Part shown: positions 23,201-33,858 of the stretch, piece after piece
Layout: every line of letters starts with the position of its first letter
How positions within the stretch are numbered: the first letter of the stretch is position 1
Source: Metopolophium dirhodum
Lineage: Eukaryota; Arthropoda; Insecta; Hemiptera; Aphididae
Reading direction: 5' to 3'
Length of the DNA stretch: 64,000 nucleotides
Assembly: GCF_019925205.1 (NCBI RefSeq)
Contig: NC_083562.1
Span: forward strand, 7,936,001 to 8,000,000
Program-made: the position numbers and the translations under genes
Notes under the pieces: generated by a model
Databases searched by the model: none
What the model was told of the DNA's origin: nothing
The model's input: the letters and a program-made list of their open reading frames with translations, nothing else

Positions 23201-25265
23201 TCACAGATCCTCAATTTGGTACAAAATAGTGCTATATTATACATATTATAAATGCAGGAATATAGCAAGAATTGGATATTTACATGCATGTCTATTGAAC
23301 AGATCGTTAATTGTAATTACCTAGGTTTAAACTATTGATTGGGAGCAAACCAATAAAATCTTTGGCTTCTTTTGAAATTATAAAATTCAAGCAAAATCTA
23401 TAAGTATGAATAATGATCATACTATTATTATAGTTCATTTAATCTGTTTATGTGGAGATATCAACTAATTAATCTCATTAATAATAATAATAATAAAACA
23501 GGTATATCGAATGTTTTGTACTTTAGTTTTCAACAAATAATAAATTGTCAAGACTGGATACGCCAGTTGCCAGTGAGGCTACTGATTTCCACGCACAAAG
23601 AAGTATGTAAAATTTTTATTTTTTTTGAAATTAAACATAAACATAAACAAGTATAAGTAGTACATGTTATTTAGTAATATACTAGCATAAATAAATAGGT
23701 GTGGCTTGGCACGGGCGCACGGCGCGTTAGTTGCTGCCAGTCGAGCAATACGATTGACAGTAAGCAACGTTAGCTGCTACCAGTTCCCGAATGGGTGATC
23801 ACCCGGGTTTGTAATAGTAAAACCTTGCCACATATAAGTTCCTAACCAACTATACTAACAGTTCCAACATTACAGGCTAATGAAGTCAGTCTTCAGACTT
23901 ATTTTAATAGAAAAAAAATGAATATGTATAGTAAATAAAGTAATAAATCAACAAAAAAAACATCAAAAGTCGACATTTTAATGAATGTTTAAAAATAACT
24001 CAACAATAATTGTTTATACTGTTTATTGTAGATTTGTCTGTGTCAATCTCGATGGTAATAGATTATATTCGATGGAATTAAGTTTTTCTATAGGTATAAT
24101 AGGTATTATTATTTCCTAACATTTGTTTTATAATTTCTCCCTACCAATTAGTTGGGTACCTATATTTATTTATAAGTATATAAATGTATACAATTCTAAA
24201 ATGGAAACTGGTATTACTATTTAAATATTTATATTTTAGTATTTACTGTTATTTTAATACAACGAACAAGAGCAAATCACAACAATAATATTGATAGGCA
24301 CTGCATAATGTGTTATGACTTATGATGTTAGTTTATGACGTATTATTACCTATAACTTTTAAGTTATAATTTATAATACATTCTGTTAAGGTTTTGAGCG
24401 TTTTTCCATGTTTTCAGATGTGTTTTTTTAGGGGCTACAAAACAAATCGGAATAAATATATAAATTGAGTAGGTACACTGGATACAGATAACGACAAATA
24501 TTTTTATAAAACTAGTAGCAAACAAAATCTCGTTAATTTAAATTACGAGGCGGCAAGAAACGAGTATCTATACGTAGAGCCAAAATCGTTGAAAAGTCGA
24601 TCTTAAGACTACGAAAATGTCAATTCTTTTTCAAAATTCTTATCGCTTCACTAGATCATCGGTTCGTTGGAAAAAGGCACGCTTAAATTACCATCAGCAC
24701 GTGTGTTACACTAAGACGGCAAATCTGCACGGCTCTTCGCATTTCACAAGAATATTATAGTAGTCATATAGAAGAAACAACAACGATTTCTAAAGATCAA
24801 AACTGCACAAGGTGGAGATCGGCCCCATAACCTAAACCTTCGTTTTTCCCGTAACAACGTCTGCGTAGGAAGCGCATATCACTCTCATATGACCTGACTT
24901 ACCTAACACGTCAAATAAACTCTGAGGCGGCCGGTTGCCCGACTCTCGATTACCCCCTTTGCCACGCCGCTGTGCTTGGCTTGTTAAACTCAATACTTAC
25001 GTGAACGGACGTCGTTGTTCGAAAACGGTTCGCCGAGGTCGGTATCAAACCCTCTGCGGCGGTCGGTATCGTGTCGGCTGCCGCGACGGTCGGTATCGTG
25101 TCGGCTGCCGCGGTGGTCGGTATCGTGTCGGCTGCCGCGACGGTCGGTATCGTGTCGGGTGCCGCGGCGGTCGGTATCGTGTCGGCTGCCACGGCGGTCG
25201 GTATAGGGTCGGCTGCGTCGGTCGATACCGCGTCGTCGACCACCGGCGATCGTTGCGTCGGCCAT
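14282..25265 (-). CDS. NXF1/TAP-family mRNA export factor, copy 2 (complete, divergent paralogue)
   Basis: Fourteen phase-consistent exons: 25001-25265, 21619-21844, 21432-21516, 21284-21364, 21079-21183, 20856-21000, 20590-20789, 20416-20522, 19646-19682, 15659-15909, 15400-15580, 15164-15340, 14576-15099, 14282-14375. They total 2478 bp, giving 825 residues plus TGA, with no stops. Domains: Arg-rich N-terminus with DRRGSRHDT repeats (residues 1-88), RRM-like (about 184-258, GWYSIN), LRRs (about 259-420, VLDLSDNK), NTF2-like (about 440-620, LPKTKHDFGSFIID), a Gln/Ser/Pro linker, and a TAP-C/UBA domain (ETGMNNKWSKKCLADNNWDF, about 775-825). The join between exons 9 and 10 gives KLDNLNLPSLAI, aligning with the RLDGHELPPPIAF segment known in human NXF1. 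Exon 2 has lost the RGGGG motif of copy 1. It could be a specialised NXF2/3-like paralogue. Introns 1 and 9 carry transposons. Confidence 0.88.
17038..19010 (+). pseudogene. Broken hAT/ZMYM1-like transposase (N-terminal part)
   Basis: Pieces in order: a C2H2-like finger (LECSECGKTF near 17090), two copies of an acidic exon, a helical segment (18290-18540), and a TTF-type zinc-finger region. The last reads GPHQPKLIKYP, then YNEYPKLEYS, then VYCFVCSLFPKAAGKMF and WVDEGVRTWHKMKSRGKSKL. Such regions lie at the N-terminus of ZMYM1-like hAT transposases. In-frame stops at 18690 and 18723 break it, and no catalytic or dimerisation domain follows before the element ends, so it is an internally deleted, dead copy. 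Confidence 0.65.
17640..18150 (+). repeat. Tandemly duplicated exon in the hAT relic
   Basis: Two acidic exons follow similar acceptors. The first (about 17661) and second (about 18016) share ccaccagaat, then gatgt, accaatgaaacaccaac and tctactgctatagatgtta. Flanking words (cccaccaaa, tagtattaattaataaaaat) are duplicated too, giving a unit of roughly 360 bp. Duplication after loss of function, or exon doubling in the active element, are both possible. Confidence 0.6.
19093..19645 (-). other. Remainder of NXF copy 2 intron 9
   Basis: AT-rich. Bases 19200-19320 look like a fragment of repeat L in reverse orientation (agagttacagcaaaac, aaaaagttgtgctta). No gene recognised. Confidence 0.4.
22067..22347. 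mobile_element. 281-bp hAT MITE with CAGTGGTTCTCAAACT end
   Basis: The left end CAGTGGTTCTCAAACTTTTT is mirrored by CAGTTTGAGAAACGCTG at the right. The internal word gcgaccca is also mirrored near both ends. Flanks atatatat and atctatat match at 7 of 8. This terminus type (CAGNGGTTCTCAAACT) is well known from hAT elements across animals. It lies in intron 1 of NXF copy 2. Confidence 0.78.
22356..24990 (-). other. Long intron 1 of NXF copy 2, remaining part
   Basis: This is AT-rich intron sequence. A patch near 22930-23070 (gtatagggcaatttagcccc to the c-run at 23037) resembles a transposon end. A CG-richer patch at 23700-23800 has several tcgagc/gcgcac words. No reading frame here is credible. 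Confidence 0.4.
25028..25225 (-). repeat. 27-bp minisatellite inside exon 1 of NXF copy 2
   Basis: The unit cggtatcgtgtcggctgc plus cgcgacggt (27 bp) is repeated about six times with single-base variants. On the minus strand in the gene's frame each unit reads DRRGSRHDT (variants DRRGTRHDT, DHRGSRHDT). The unit length is a multiple of three, so copy-number change keeps the frame. All other frames through it are also open, which explains several spurious overlapping frames here. Confidence 0.85.
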
Positions 25266-25570
25266 CACCGTCGTACCTAACTTCGTCAGTGCACGAAATG
25301 CGCACACGTGGAAAACGAGCTGCGAAAGTACGTAGAGCAACACATAAACACAGTATTGGCTATAGCATTAAACAATAAACTTGTTTTTCTATGTCACCAT
25401 GAACGGTGGTATGGACGTAATGACGTATGGTAGCCAGTGCCCGGGAAAGTCACCCAGTGGCCAGTACCGATATAACGGTATAACTGCGGTAGACGCGCAC
25501 CGCCGCACCGGTCACCGAGTCGAGCGAGGAATTGTCTATTGATAAGAATGTTATAAATAAACAATAATCG
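25266..25570 (-). promoter_or_regulatory. CG-rich upstream region of NXF copy 2
   Basis: CG-rich sequence precedes the chosen ATG (context gacggtgATGG). A longer N-terminus from an in-frame ATG at 25343 is possible, but its hydrophobic sequence (MLLYVLSQLVFHV) is unlike the family, so the internal ATG at 25265 (MAD) is preferred by analogy with MAG in copy 1. A minus-strand CCAAT-type word (gccaatac) lies near 25355. Confidence 0.4.
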
Positions 25571-25957
25571 GTATCGCCATTAATTGCCGTCTTGACGAAA
25601 TTGTACAGGCATTGTTATATTCTGTGGTGCAGGCCAGTGCAAGTCACGTGACAACTTATGAACAGTGGAGGGGTGACGATGACTCGCGATAATATATTAT
25701 AATATTATACCTATATAGCAGCTGATCTCGCGAACTTCGCTGCCCGTAAGAAATTACAACTTTTAAAAAAATTCCGATTGTTTTCAAACCTCAACCGAAA
25801 TGTTTTCAAACAATATTATTTTTCGACATGCAGCTATATATACCTAAGTAAAGGGTATTTGTTTCAAATATTATTTAGTATAAACTTTAAATTATTGGAC
25901 TATATTATTGACGTTAGCACGTTCTACACAATAGTACAATATATATTATTATTTAAG

Positions 25958-26373
25958 AGGACGCCACACCCGCATGTGTTGTCTCCGTCTTACAAACGCG
26001 TAACATACCAAATACGCTCAGGAGTTTATGCCGTCAACTTAAAATTTAGAGTGAATCGACCTATTATGAAACTTGGTGGTAAGAACATTATCTTTTTTTT
26101 TTTGAGTTTTTTTACGATAATTCAATCTTAAGTGAGTTATGAGCATTTTAATTTACATTTATTATACACGCATAACTCACTTAAAAACTGAATTATAGTA
26201 AAAAAAACTTCCAACAAAACACATATAATATTCTTACCATCAAGTTGCATAATGCGTCTATTCATTCTAATTTTTAAGCTAACGGCACACAAATTAAAGT
26301 TGTGAGCGTAAATTTGGTATGTTACGCGTTTGTAAGACGGAGACAACACATGCGGGTGTGGCGTCCTCTAAAC
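25958..26373. mobile_element. Intact inverted-repeat element of the GAGGACGCCACACCC family (416 bp)
   Basis: The left end gaggacgccacacccgca, then tgttgtctccgtcttacaaa, is repeated in inverse at the right end almost without change (tttgtaagacggagacaaca, then tgcgggtgtggcgtcctc). The inner arms also pair (taagaacatta and taatattctta; cataactcactt). It has no coding capacity. This is the best preserved of four copies in the window (5812, 9656, 25958, 44249). Confidence 0.82.
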
Positions 26374-26843
26374 TCATCTTAAGGCGGATACACATCACTG
26401 AAGAATTTAGATGTGATGTAACAGAGTTAGTACTCGCTTGAATGTTACAATCTTACAATATTACACGACCAGTGTGTACGTTTAGGCCTTTAAGGTCGAG
26501 GCCCGAGAGGTACTGTGTGTCGGTTGTTCGCCGGTCTATCCACCAATTATTCGCAGTTTATTCACATCGTCTTAACGTCTTCTATCAATTTACAAGTCGC
26601 TAGCGCATCATTTATTTTAATTCACTCTTTTTTTTAAAAAAAAAGTGAAAGTAGATTGTGGCAAACAGATTTAATGAAGTGTAGGGACATATTATGTATA
26701 GTGGATCATATCTATTAAATTGTCTTCAGGAACAGGAAATAAGTGGACAGTACAGACATTTCATTAGAATGTCGTCTAATGATTTTGAATATTTAATACA
26801 TTTGATAGGTCCAAAAATTTCCGAAAAACCATTGCTGTGTAAG

Positions 26844-27123
26844 CAGGGGCGCCCACAGAGAGGGACCAGTGGGTGCCATTGCACCAACTGGGATTTTTTT
26901 TTAATGAACAAAAAATCAGTCACACACGTGTTCCTCCCCCTACCGACAACACTAAAGTACAAAACCCAACCAGGCTAATAACCTCAGCTGTTGAAGCCTT
27001 ACTCTTAATAAAAAAAAAAAAAAAAAAAATCAGTGTATAATAATGTAAATATGTGATTACATATGTATGTATAACATAATTTAATTTTGCACCCACTGAG
27101 CTGATTTTCTGCGGGCGCCCCTG
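26844..27123. mobile_element. 280-bp hAT MITE inserted in the Harbinger relic
   Basis: The ends CAGGGGCGCCCACAG and CTGCGGGCGCCCCTG are inverted repeats. They are flanked by an exact 8-bp duplication tgtgtaag (26836-26843, 27124-27131). The interior has an A-run of about 20 near 27010-27030. Excising it rejoins the transposase reading frame. Confidence 0.85.
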
Positions 27124-27299
27124 TGTGTAAGCAAGGTAAGGTTGCTGGTTGGCTGTTACGTTCCGATTTTTGGTAACTGGTGAATCCTATCAAAGTTTGC
27201 GGTACCTTTTTAAATGTCAAAACAAGTTAATGGACATATTGTTCCCGAGATATGCCAAGCAATTGTGGAAGCGTTAAAAGAAAATATACAGGTATTATA

Positions 27300-28190
27300 C
27301 GTGTTAAGCATATAATAATTTTGAATTATATTTTAACACTTTTTAAAGAATTTAACATAATTTAAAAACAAATCAAATATAAATAACTTTTTCCTGTTTA
27401 ATTTTTATTTGTACTAATAATAAAAATAAAAATTATATTGGTACTTAATAAAATTTATTTTTTTTGCTTGATAATAATAATAATAATAAATTATTATAAT
27501 GATAGTAAAATAATAAAATATTAATAAGTACTAATAAATACTAATAAGTAATAATATTGATAATTAAGTCCCTTTTTTTTTGTTTATTAATTATTATAGT
27601 TATAATGGTAATAAAATAAAAATAATAATAATTAAAACAAATGTTAATAAAATATAAATACAATATAATTTGCGAATTTTTCTTGTTTAAATTTTACAGA
27701 ATTATACATAATAATATATTATCGTAATATAAAACAAAATATTATTTATATTATCATTAATATTAAATTTGGCACTATATACTCATTGGTAAGTGATATA
27801 TAATATACCTATTTGTATAATCAAATATTAATAATGTAGTAATTATAGATACTAATTAACTTTTAAAAAATATTCGTCGAGGGATTTTTATTCCGATTAC
27901 CAGGTGTCGAGTGAATCTTGTCATCGAGTGGGTCACTGTGGTGGATCATGGATATGCATTAAATTTGAAACACTAGTTAAAAAAATTGCGCCTATGTATT
28001 TTAATAATTATTTTTAGAAAAACTTATGGACAATCTTATGTCAAATTTTCAATTATTAGCTATTATCAAAATTCTCTAACCAGTCCCAACACCATTACTA
28101 GGAAGAGAAATACCCGTGTCCTATTTTATACTTGGTGGCATTTCCACTGAATTAACTGTCATGTAAGTGTATTCGGCTTTACATCCCAAA
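27300..28190 (+). other. AT-rich filler within the Harbinger relic
   Basis: Runs of taata/aataata words dominate (27470-27660) and no coding sequence is seen. This replaces the region where the catalytic core of the transposase would be. Confidence 0.4.
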
Positions 28191-28500
28191 GGTTCAATTA
28201 AAAGATATTTCAACTATCGCTTATGCAGGCCGCAGGCCCTCTCGTAGTAGAAAACTTTTTCGGAATTTCATCTTCGATGTTTCGTGTTTTATGTACCTAA
28301 GCCTATGCTATCAGAACCGGAAAAAGCAGAGGTTGTTGTAATGGCTGTAGCACACCAACATAACTTTTTACGGAAAAGTATGAATTCGGTGAACATTTAT
28401 TATTTATACACTGCATGAGTGGCACATTTGACAGAGAATTTAGTGGACAGATAACTAAAGAAAATTGAAGATCAGAAAACAATAACAACATGACATTTTA

Positions 28501-28899
28501 CACCTACCATATTATTTAAAAAATAAAAAACTCGATCGGCTGCATGTTATATAATATATAACATTTAAGCTTTGAGTAGGTGTGCATAATTTATTTGAAT
28601 TTTATGATATACCTAATACCTATGCCTATCATTGCTGTATGCCTGTATTATACATCTTGTACGGCTATTATAAGGTATTGATGGTAGTGATATACCTACA
28701 TTAAAATGTATATAGATACCCACATGAGAAAACGATTCTAAGCGAAGGATAGACGGCCAACTTTAAATGTTTATCAAAAAACATTTTTTCCATATTTTTA
28801 AATTGCCGTAAGAAACAAAGAACAATGTGTAACTTTAAATTAAATGTTCAAGATTTTTAATTAAAAACAGACAATTATCAACAATATATTTTAAAAAAA
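28501..28899. other. AT-rich intergenic stretch
   Basis: It contains a short repeat-L-like word (gattctaagcgaagg at 28734) and otherwise nothing recognised. Confidence 0.35.
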
Positions 28900-30535
28900 G
28901 TGGGTAAGTGGATGTCGCTCTGCTGTACAGTAGGTTACATTGTTACAAGTGTGTCAATGTATAATAGATTGTATTTAACTTGAATTCAATGATATAATAC
29001 CATTATATAAGAAAAACGATTCTGAGAGGAGACGGTTTCTTTTATTGTTATTATTTATTATAACCTGTAAGTTAAATTAATATTAAAATATTATTTTAGA
29101 TTCTGAGCGAAGCGATAAATGTATTGATTTTACAATGATGTGTGTTATTTTTTGTTTTTTATTTTTTTTTTTGTGTCTGTCATCACCTTTTAGGACAGTA
29201 AAAGTGCTTGGATTTTCTTCAACAGTAACTTTTCTGATAGGAAAGTGAATCTAGTTGGTACTTCGGGGAGTCCCAGTAGTTTTCAAAAACGACGTGAAAA
29301 ACAAAAGAAAAATTAAGGAAAAACGGGAATTTTTACGCAAAATCTGTTTTCGAGAAAATCGATTTTGGTTTTTGGTGTAACTCTAAAACAAATAACCGTA
29401 GGGACATGAAATTTTGACTGAATGTTTATAATTGCATTTCCTATACACCATAACATTTTCCAAATATTTTGACTCTTTTTGAGCTGTTTACGGACATTAT
29501 CAGTTTTCAATTTTTTTAGTTTTTTTTTCTATAAATATCAATAAAATTTTATCTGTTGAGTAAAAAAGCTTGAAAATTTAATAGAAGGCTCCTAGGTTAT
29601 TGTTTCAAAGGCAGATAAAAAAAATTAAAAATCCTTAGTCACAGTTTTTATTTATAAGCATTTAAAGTTCAAATTTTGACAAAATACGGAAAAATCAGGA
29701 AAATTAGCAAATTATTTTGAGTTGAGAATTCATAAAAATTTTTCTTTTTAAATCTAAGATTTTAAAATGTAATATAAGATTACTCATAAATTTGTCTACC
29801 TTTATCAAAAAAAAAAAAATGTCTACAAGAAACTTAAATTAAATTTTTATGAGCATCTGAAATTTATATTTTTACAACATTTGATATTCCCTCGATTTCG
29901 CATGTAACGATATCTTTATTTTGTTGTAATTAAAAAACGAATGACAGTAGATACTTGAAAATTTCACTGAATGTTTATATTAGCCTTTTTTATACACCAT
30001 AAAATTTTGAAAATATTTTGACTCTTTTTGAGCGGTTAACGGACATTGTCAGTTTTCAATTTGTTTAGTTTTTTTTTCTATAAATATCAATAAAAAAATT
30101 TTTGTTGGGTAAAAAATCGTGAAAATTTAATATAAGGCTCCTGATATATCGTTCTAATAGCAGTTGAAAAATATTAAAAATACATAGGCACAATTTTTTT
30201 TTATAGGCATTTAAAGTTCAAATGTTGACAACATTTATCAAATTTATAATTTATTAATTATTTTGTAGTTAAAAATGTATAAAATGTTTAACTTTTATGG
30301 CTAAGGATTGAAAATTTAAAACAAGGCTCCACGTAAATAGGTTATATATAAATTACTTTATTCACAATAATATCATCAAATATACTTGGTAATATCATAG
30401 GCTGACTGACTGTTTTCGCTCAGAATCGTTTTTCTTATACAATGATATTATATCATTGAATTCAAATTTAACACCATCCATTACAGTGACCCACTTGTAA
30501 CCTACTGTACAGCAGAGCGACATCCACTTATCCAC
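28900..30535 (+). mobile_element. Repeat L, complete copy with long inverted ends
   Basis: The left end (gtgggtaagtggatgtcgct, then ctgctgtacagtaggttaca) is mirrored at the right end (30480-30535). A further inverted pair is cttgaattcaatgatataat (28979) with its complement near 30455. The interior is a mosaic of internally repeated modules, for example the ctataaatatcaataaaa block at 29530 and 30078. No protein is encoded. At least six other fragments occur in the window, so this is an abundant non-autonomous element; its mobiliser is unknown. Confidence 0.65.
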
Positions 30536-30555
30536 CTTTTTTTTATTCGTTTATA

Positions 30556-31280
30556 TCAGTGGTTCTCAACGGGGGCAATATCGCCTCCCAGTGGGCAGTG
30601 AAATGTCACCGAGGGGCAGTGAACTAGTTTTGGGCGGTTGGGGGGCGGTGAACTAGTTTTAGGTGGTAGCGGTAAACGTGTTCACCCAAAAACGTTGTAC
30701 ATGGTGCGACCTAAAAATAATACATACCTACTTGATAATCCATATAATAACTATCAGTCACTAATAGGTACTATGTTGAGCAATGCACAGTAACTTATCT
30801 TTGATTGTTGATAAATTTATTATCTTAATTATTTTAGCGATTGTGCGTGGACTTTATATTTTATTATAGGTACCTATATTAACCAACCTTCTAGTACACC
30901 GTTTGATTTGACTCGAGTATGTTGTATTAATTTTCGTAATTATACTCGTAACATTTAGTCGGTTAATAACGTGTTTTTTTAAAAATGTTTTCAGTTTCAT
31001 AAAATTATATTCTCCAAAAATGTCGGATGCAAAAAGAAAATGCCGTTAATATAATTTTTTTTTAATTTTTATTAATATAAAGTTTTCCTGACATTCGACA
31101 TCATCTAAACTTAGGTGTAAAGAATTAATTATTTTTTAACATTTATAAATTAGATCACAATTATGGTATAAATAGTTAAAACTATGGTTTAAAATATACT
31201 GAATAGGATAAGATTGTGAAACATTGACAGATAATAAAAATAATAAAATATAAGACAATATTTACATAATACAATAGTAG
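30556..31280. other. Transposon end (CAGTGGTTCTCAACGG) and AT-rich flank
   Basis: The sequence cagtggttctcaacgggggc at 30557 followed by gggcagtgaa/ggggcggtgaac repeats is a typical hAT terminus of a different family from 22067. No matching right end was found downstream, so the element is truncated or its end is eroded. Confidence 0.45.
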
Positions 31281-31449
31281 ATTAAAGATTTAGGACGTCG
31301 TGTGGACAGCCGCGTTGGAGTCTGCGACTGATTGGATGGGTGAATCGCTGAAGCCTGAAGTGCTGTGGACCATTTGTTTTAGATAATATGTTAAAGTCTA
31401 AAGAAGCTTACCGATAATTCTCTTATGTAGTTTTTGATAGTAGAAATTT

Positions 31450-32065
31450 TGAAATCTGTGTGCAGTGCGTCATTTCGGACAAACCATGGGGCATTTGAAA
31501 TTACACGTAGGACTTTTGATTGTAATACTTGCATTTTGTGTATATGAATTATGAGTTGTAGCACATTGACCCCAGACCGGGGCTGGATATAAAATTAAAA
31601 GGCGAATTATTTGTTTATATAATAATAGTGAGCATTTCCAGTTCAATGAAGTTTGCCAATTTATAGTGGATATATTATTTTTAAGCGTTGGTATCCTTGC
31701 TGTAATTTCGATGATATATTATGAGGATTCCAAGTGAGTTTTTTATCTAATAAAACTCCAAGATATTTAATATTGTGATACCAAGCTATATTTTGACCGT
31801 TGAACTTTAATGTATTATAGTATTTGGGTCTTCGTAACGTGAATAGGACTGCTGAGCTTTTTGATGGGTTGAGTGAAATTTTCCAACTTTGTGCCCATTT
31901 TTGAACTGCGTCGAGATGAGTTTGAATATTATCTATTACCTTATCTACATTATCAGAGCTAGAGTATATTACAGTTATTACACTATCATCCGCGTATAGA
32001 GCTATTTCCGTGTTCATTGTTGTGGGGAAGTCAGATATGTACAAATTGAAAAGTATTGGGTGGGG
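31450..32065 (-). pseudogene. Jockey-like non-LTR reverse transcriptase fragment
   Basis: On the minus strand HPILFNLYISDFP is followed by TEIALYADDSVI (the YADD active-site motif), then KWAQSWKISLNPSKSSAVLF and IKYLGVLLDKKLTWNPH. These are palm and thumb motifs of Jockey-clade enzymes. Beyond 31661 the frame breaks but recognisable pieces continue (YPAPVWGQCATTH). The 5' part is missing; the element is truncated just upstream of the YADD region. Confidence 0.8.
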
Positions 32066-32104
32066 GAGTCAATATAATACGACATATTTAAAGATATGGA
32101 ACAT

Positions 32105-32930
32105 CGAATATTTTTTTTTATTTTTGTGTCTGTCATCACCTTTTAGGACAGTAAAAGTGCTTGGATTTTCTTCAACAATAACTTTTCTGATAGGAAAGTG
32201 AATCTAGCTGGTACTTTGGGGGGTCCCAGTAGTTTTCAAAAGCGACGTGAAAAACAAAAGAAAAATTAAGGAAAAACGGGAATTTTTACGCAAAATCTGT
32301 TTTTGAGAAAATCGATTTTGGTTTTTGGTGTAACTCTAAAACAAATGACCGTAGGGACATAAAATTTTGACTGAATGTTTATAATTGTATTTCCTATACA
32401 CCATAACATTTTGACTTATTTTGAGCTGTTTACAGACATTGTCAATTTCCATTTTTTTTAGGTTTTTTTTCTATAAATATCAATAAAATTTTACCTGTTG
32501 GGTAAAAAAGCGTGAAAATTTAATATAAGGCTTCTGATATATCGTTCTAATAGCAGTTGAAAAATATTAAAAATACATAGGCACAATTTTTTTTTATAAG
32601 CATTTTTTTTTTTTTTTTTTTTAACATTTATTTAGAAAATATACAATCTGTAAGGTTTTTTACAATAGGCATATATGCGGTGTTTATGTGATTTTAACGC
32701 GAGTTAACATGATTTTAAGGAACTACCCAACAGTAGTATATAAGCATTTAAAGTTAAAATTTTGACAACATTTATCAAATTTATAATTTATTAATTATTT
32801 TGTAGTTAAAAATGTATAAAATGTTTAACTTTTATGGCTAAGGATTGAAAATTTAAAACAAGGCTCCACGTAAATAGGTTATATATAAATTACTTTATTC
32901 ACAATAATATCATCAAATATACTTAGGTCT
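32105..32930 (+). repeat. Repeat L fragment with a small retro-insertion
   Basis: It follows the complete copy closely from the tgtctgtcatcacctttta module to the tcaaatatactt end, lacking the outer inverted ends and part of the interior. It is interrupted by the insertion at 32606-32738. Confidence 0.7.
32606..32738 (-). mobile_element. 133-bp retro-insertion: 3' end of a LINE
   Basis: It is flanked by the exact 11-bp duplication tataagcattt (32595-32605 and 32739-32749). It begins with a T-run, a poly-A tail on the minus strand. The following atacaatctgta and acaata words match the 3' end of the Jockey-like element at 48529. It is a severely 5'-truncated target-primed insertion. Confidence 0.72.
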
Positions 32931-33130
32931 ATTCCAAAAGAAAATATTTAGTGCAACAAATAGTTTTCGGTCGGTCATACAACCAGTTAGGTTGTTAAGT
33001 TATAACAGGATTGTCAAGTAACATCATCTTTTATAGACTTACCATAGGTGGGTAATTCAAAATTCAGCACTATTTTAACCGTCAGTTAACATGCGCAAAA
33101 CTGAGTATTGTTTTTTGGAATAGCGCACAA
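32931..33130. mobile_element. About 200-bp MITE with TATTCCAAAA ends
   Basis: The left end has ggtctattccaaaagaaaat; the right end has attgttttttggaatagcgc, its imperfect reverse complement. No clear target duplication was seen. Confidence 0.5.
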
Positions 33131-33858
33131 AGTCAATAATCTACAATATTTTATCATAAATATCATAATAAAATACTATTTCAATTCTGTATATTGTCCC
33201 TTATTAAGTTTTACTATGTTATTGTGGTAAAACAACCATTATAGGTTGTGTTTGTGAAATGTTAATGTTCCATTTATCTGTTAAACCATTACACTTCATG
33301 TTTTATTACACCACACATCTTAATACATTACTATTATAGTATTATATATATTTTTTTTATTTACACAACTCCTTTTAGTACCTAATATACTTTTAGCATT
33401 CAAATTTATGATGCACAAAATATATCAAACCTAACAAATGATGTATTAAGGTCAATGATATGTCTAAGTAAAAAATAATTAAAATCCATAAATACATTTA
33501 ACTTAAATACAAAAAATACAGTCATGTACATAATTTTAGTCTACCCACTCTTGGGAAACTGAAAAAAAATTACGGCTTCAATATTGAAAAAAAAAATGTT
33601 TATTAATAAGCTATACTATTGTCAGCTATGGAATTATACCTTTATTTCCAATTGACCTGACAGATTCAAGTATCTTCTATTAGTTCAATTTGTCAGTTTT
33701 TACATGTATATTTGGAACATTGATAACAAATATTAGTACATAATATATTTAATATTTATATACATATTAATTTTATACTTATTAATACTTCTTAAATAGT
33801 AAAAATTAATAATCGCTTAAATAAAAAATACAGTAAATAGTTAATAGTAAATTTATCC
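33131..33858. other. AT-rich 3' flank of the 250-residue gene
   Basis: Nothing recognised; presumed 3' UTR and intergenic sequence of the minus-strand gene that ends at 33859. Confidence 0.35.

Larger units (their letters stand above)
26694..28500 (+). pseudogene. Relic of a Harbinger (HARBI1-like) transposase
   Basis: The start encodes GQYRHFIRMSSNDFEYLIHL and then IGPKISEK, the N-terminal signature of Harbinger nucleases. After the inserted MITE, TFRFLVTGESYQSLRYLF and then, after a frame slip, EICQAIVEALKENIQ continue the family order (27150-27290). The C-terminal part appears at 28200-28480 (FNYRLCRPQALS, EPEKAEVVVMA, NFLRKSMNS, SGTFDREF). Frameshifts, a stop and loss of most of the catalytic middle show it is dead. 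Confidence 0.68.

Noticed and set aside
24935..25378. Plus-strand 147-codon frame, and other frames on both strands, over the 27-bp minisatellite
   Set aside because: A repeat whose unit is a multiple of three and has no stops is open in nearly every frame. Only the minus-strand frame ending at 25001 connects in phase to the NXF exons.
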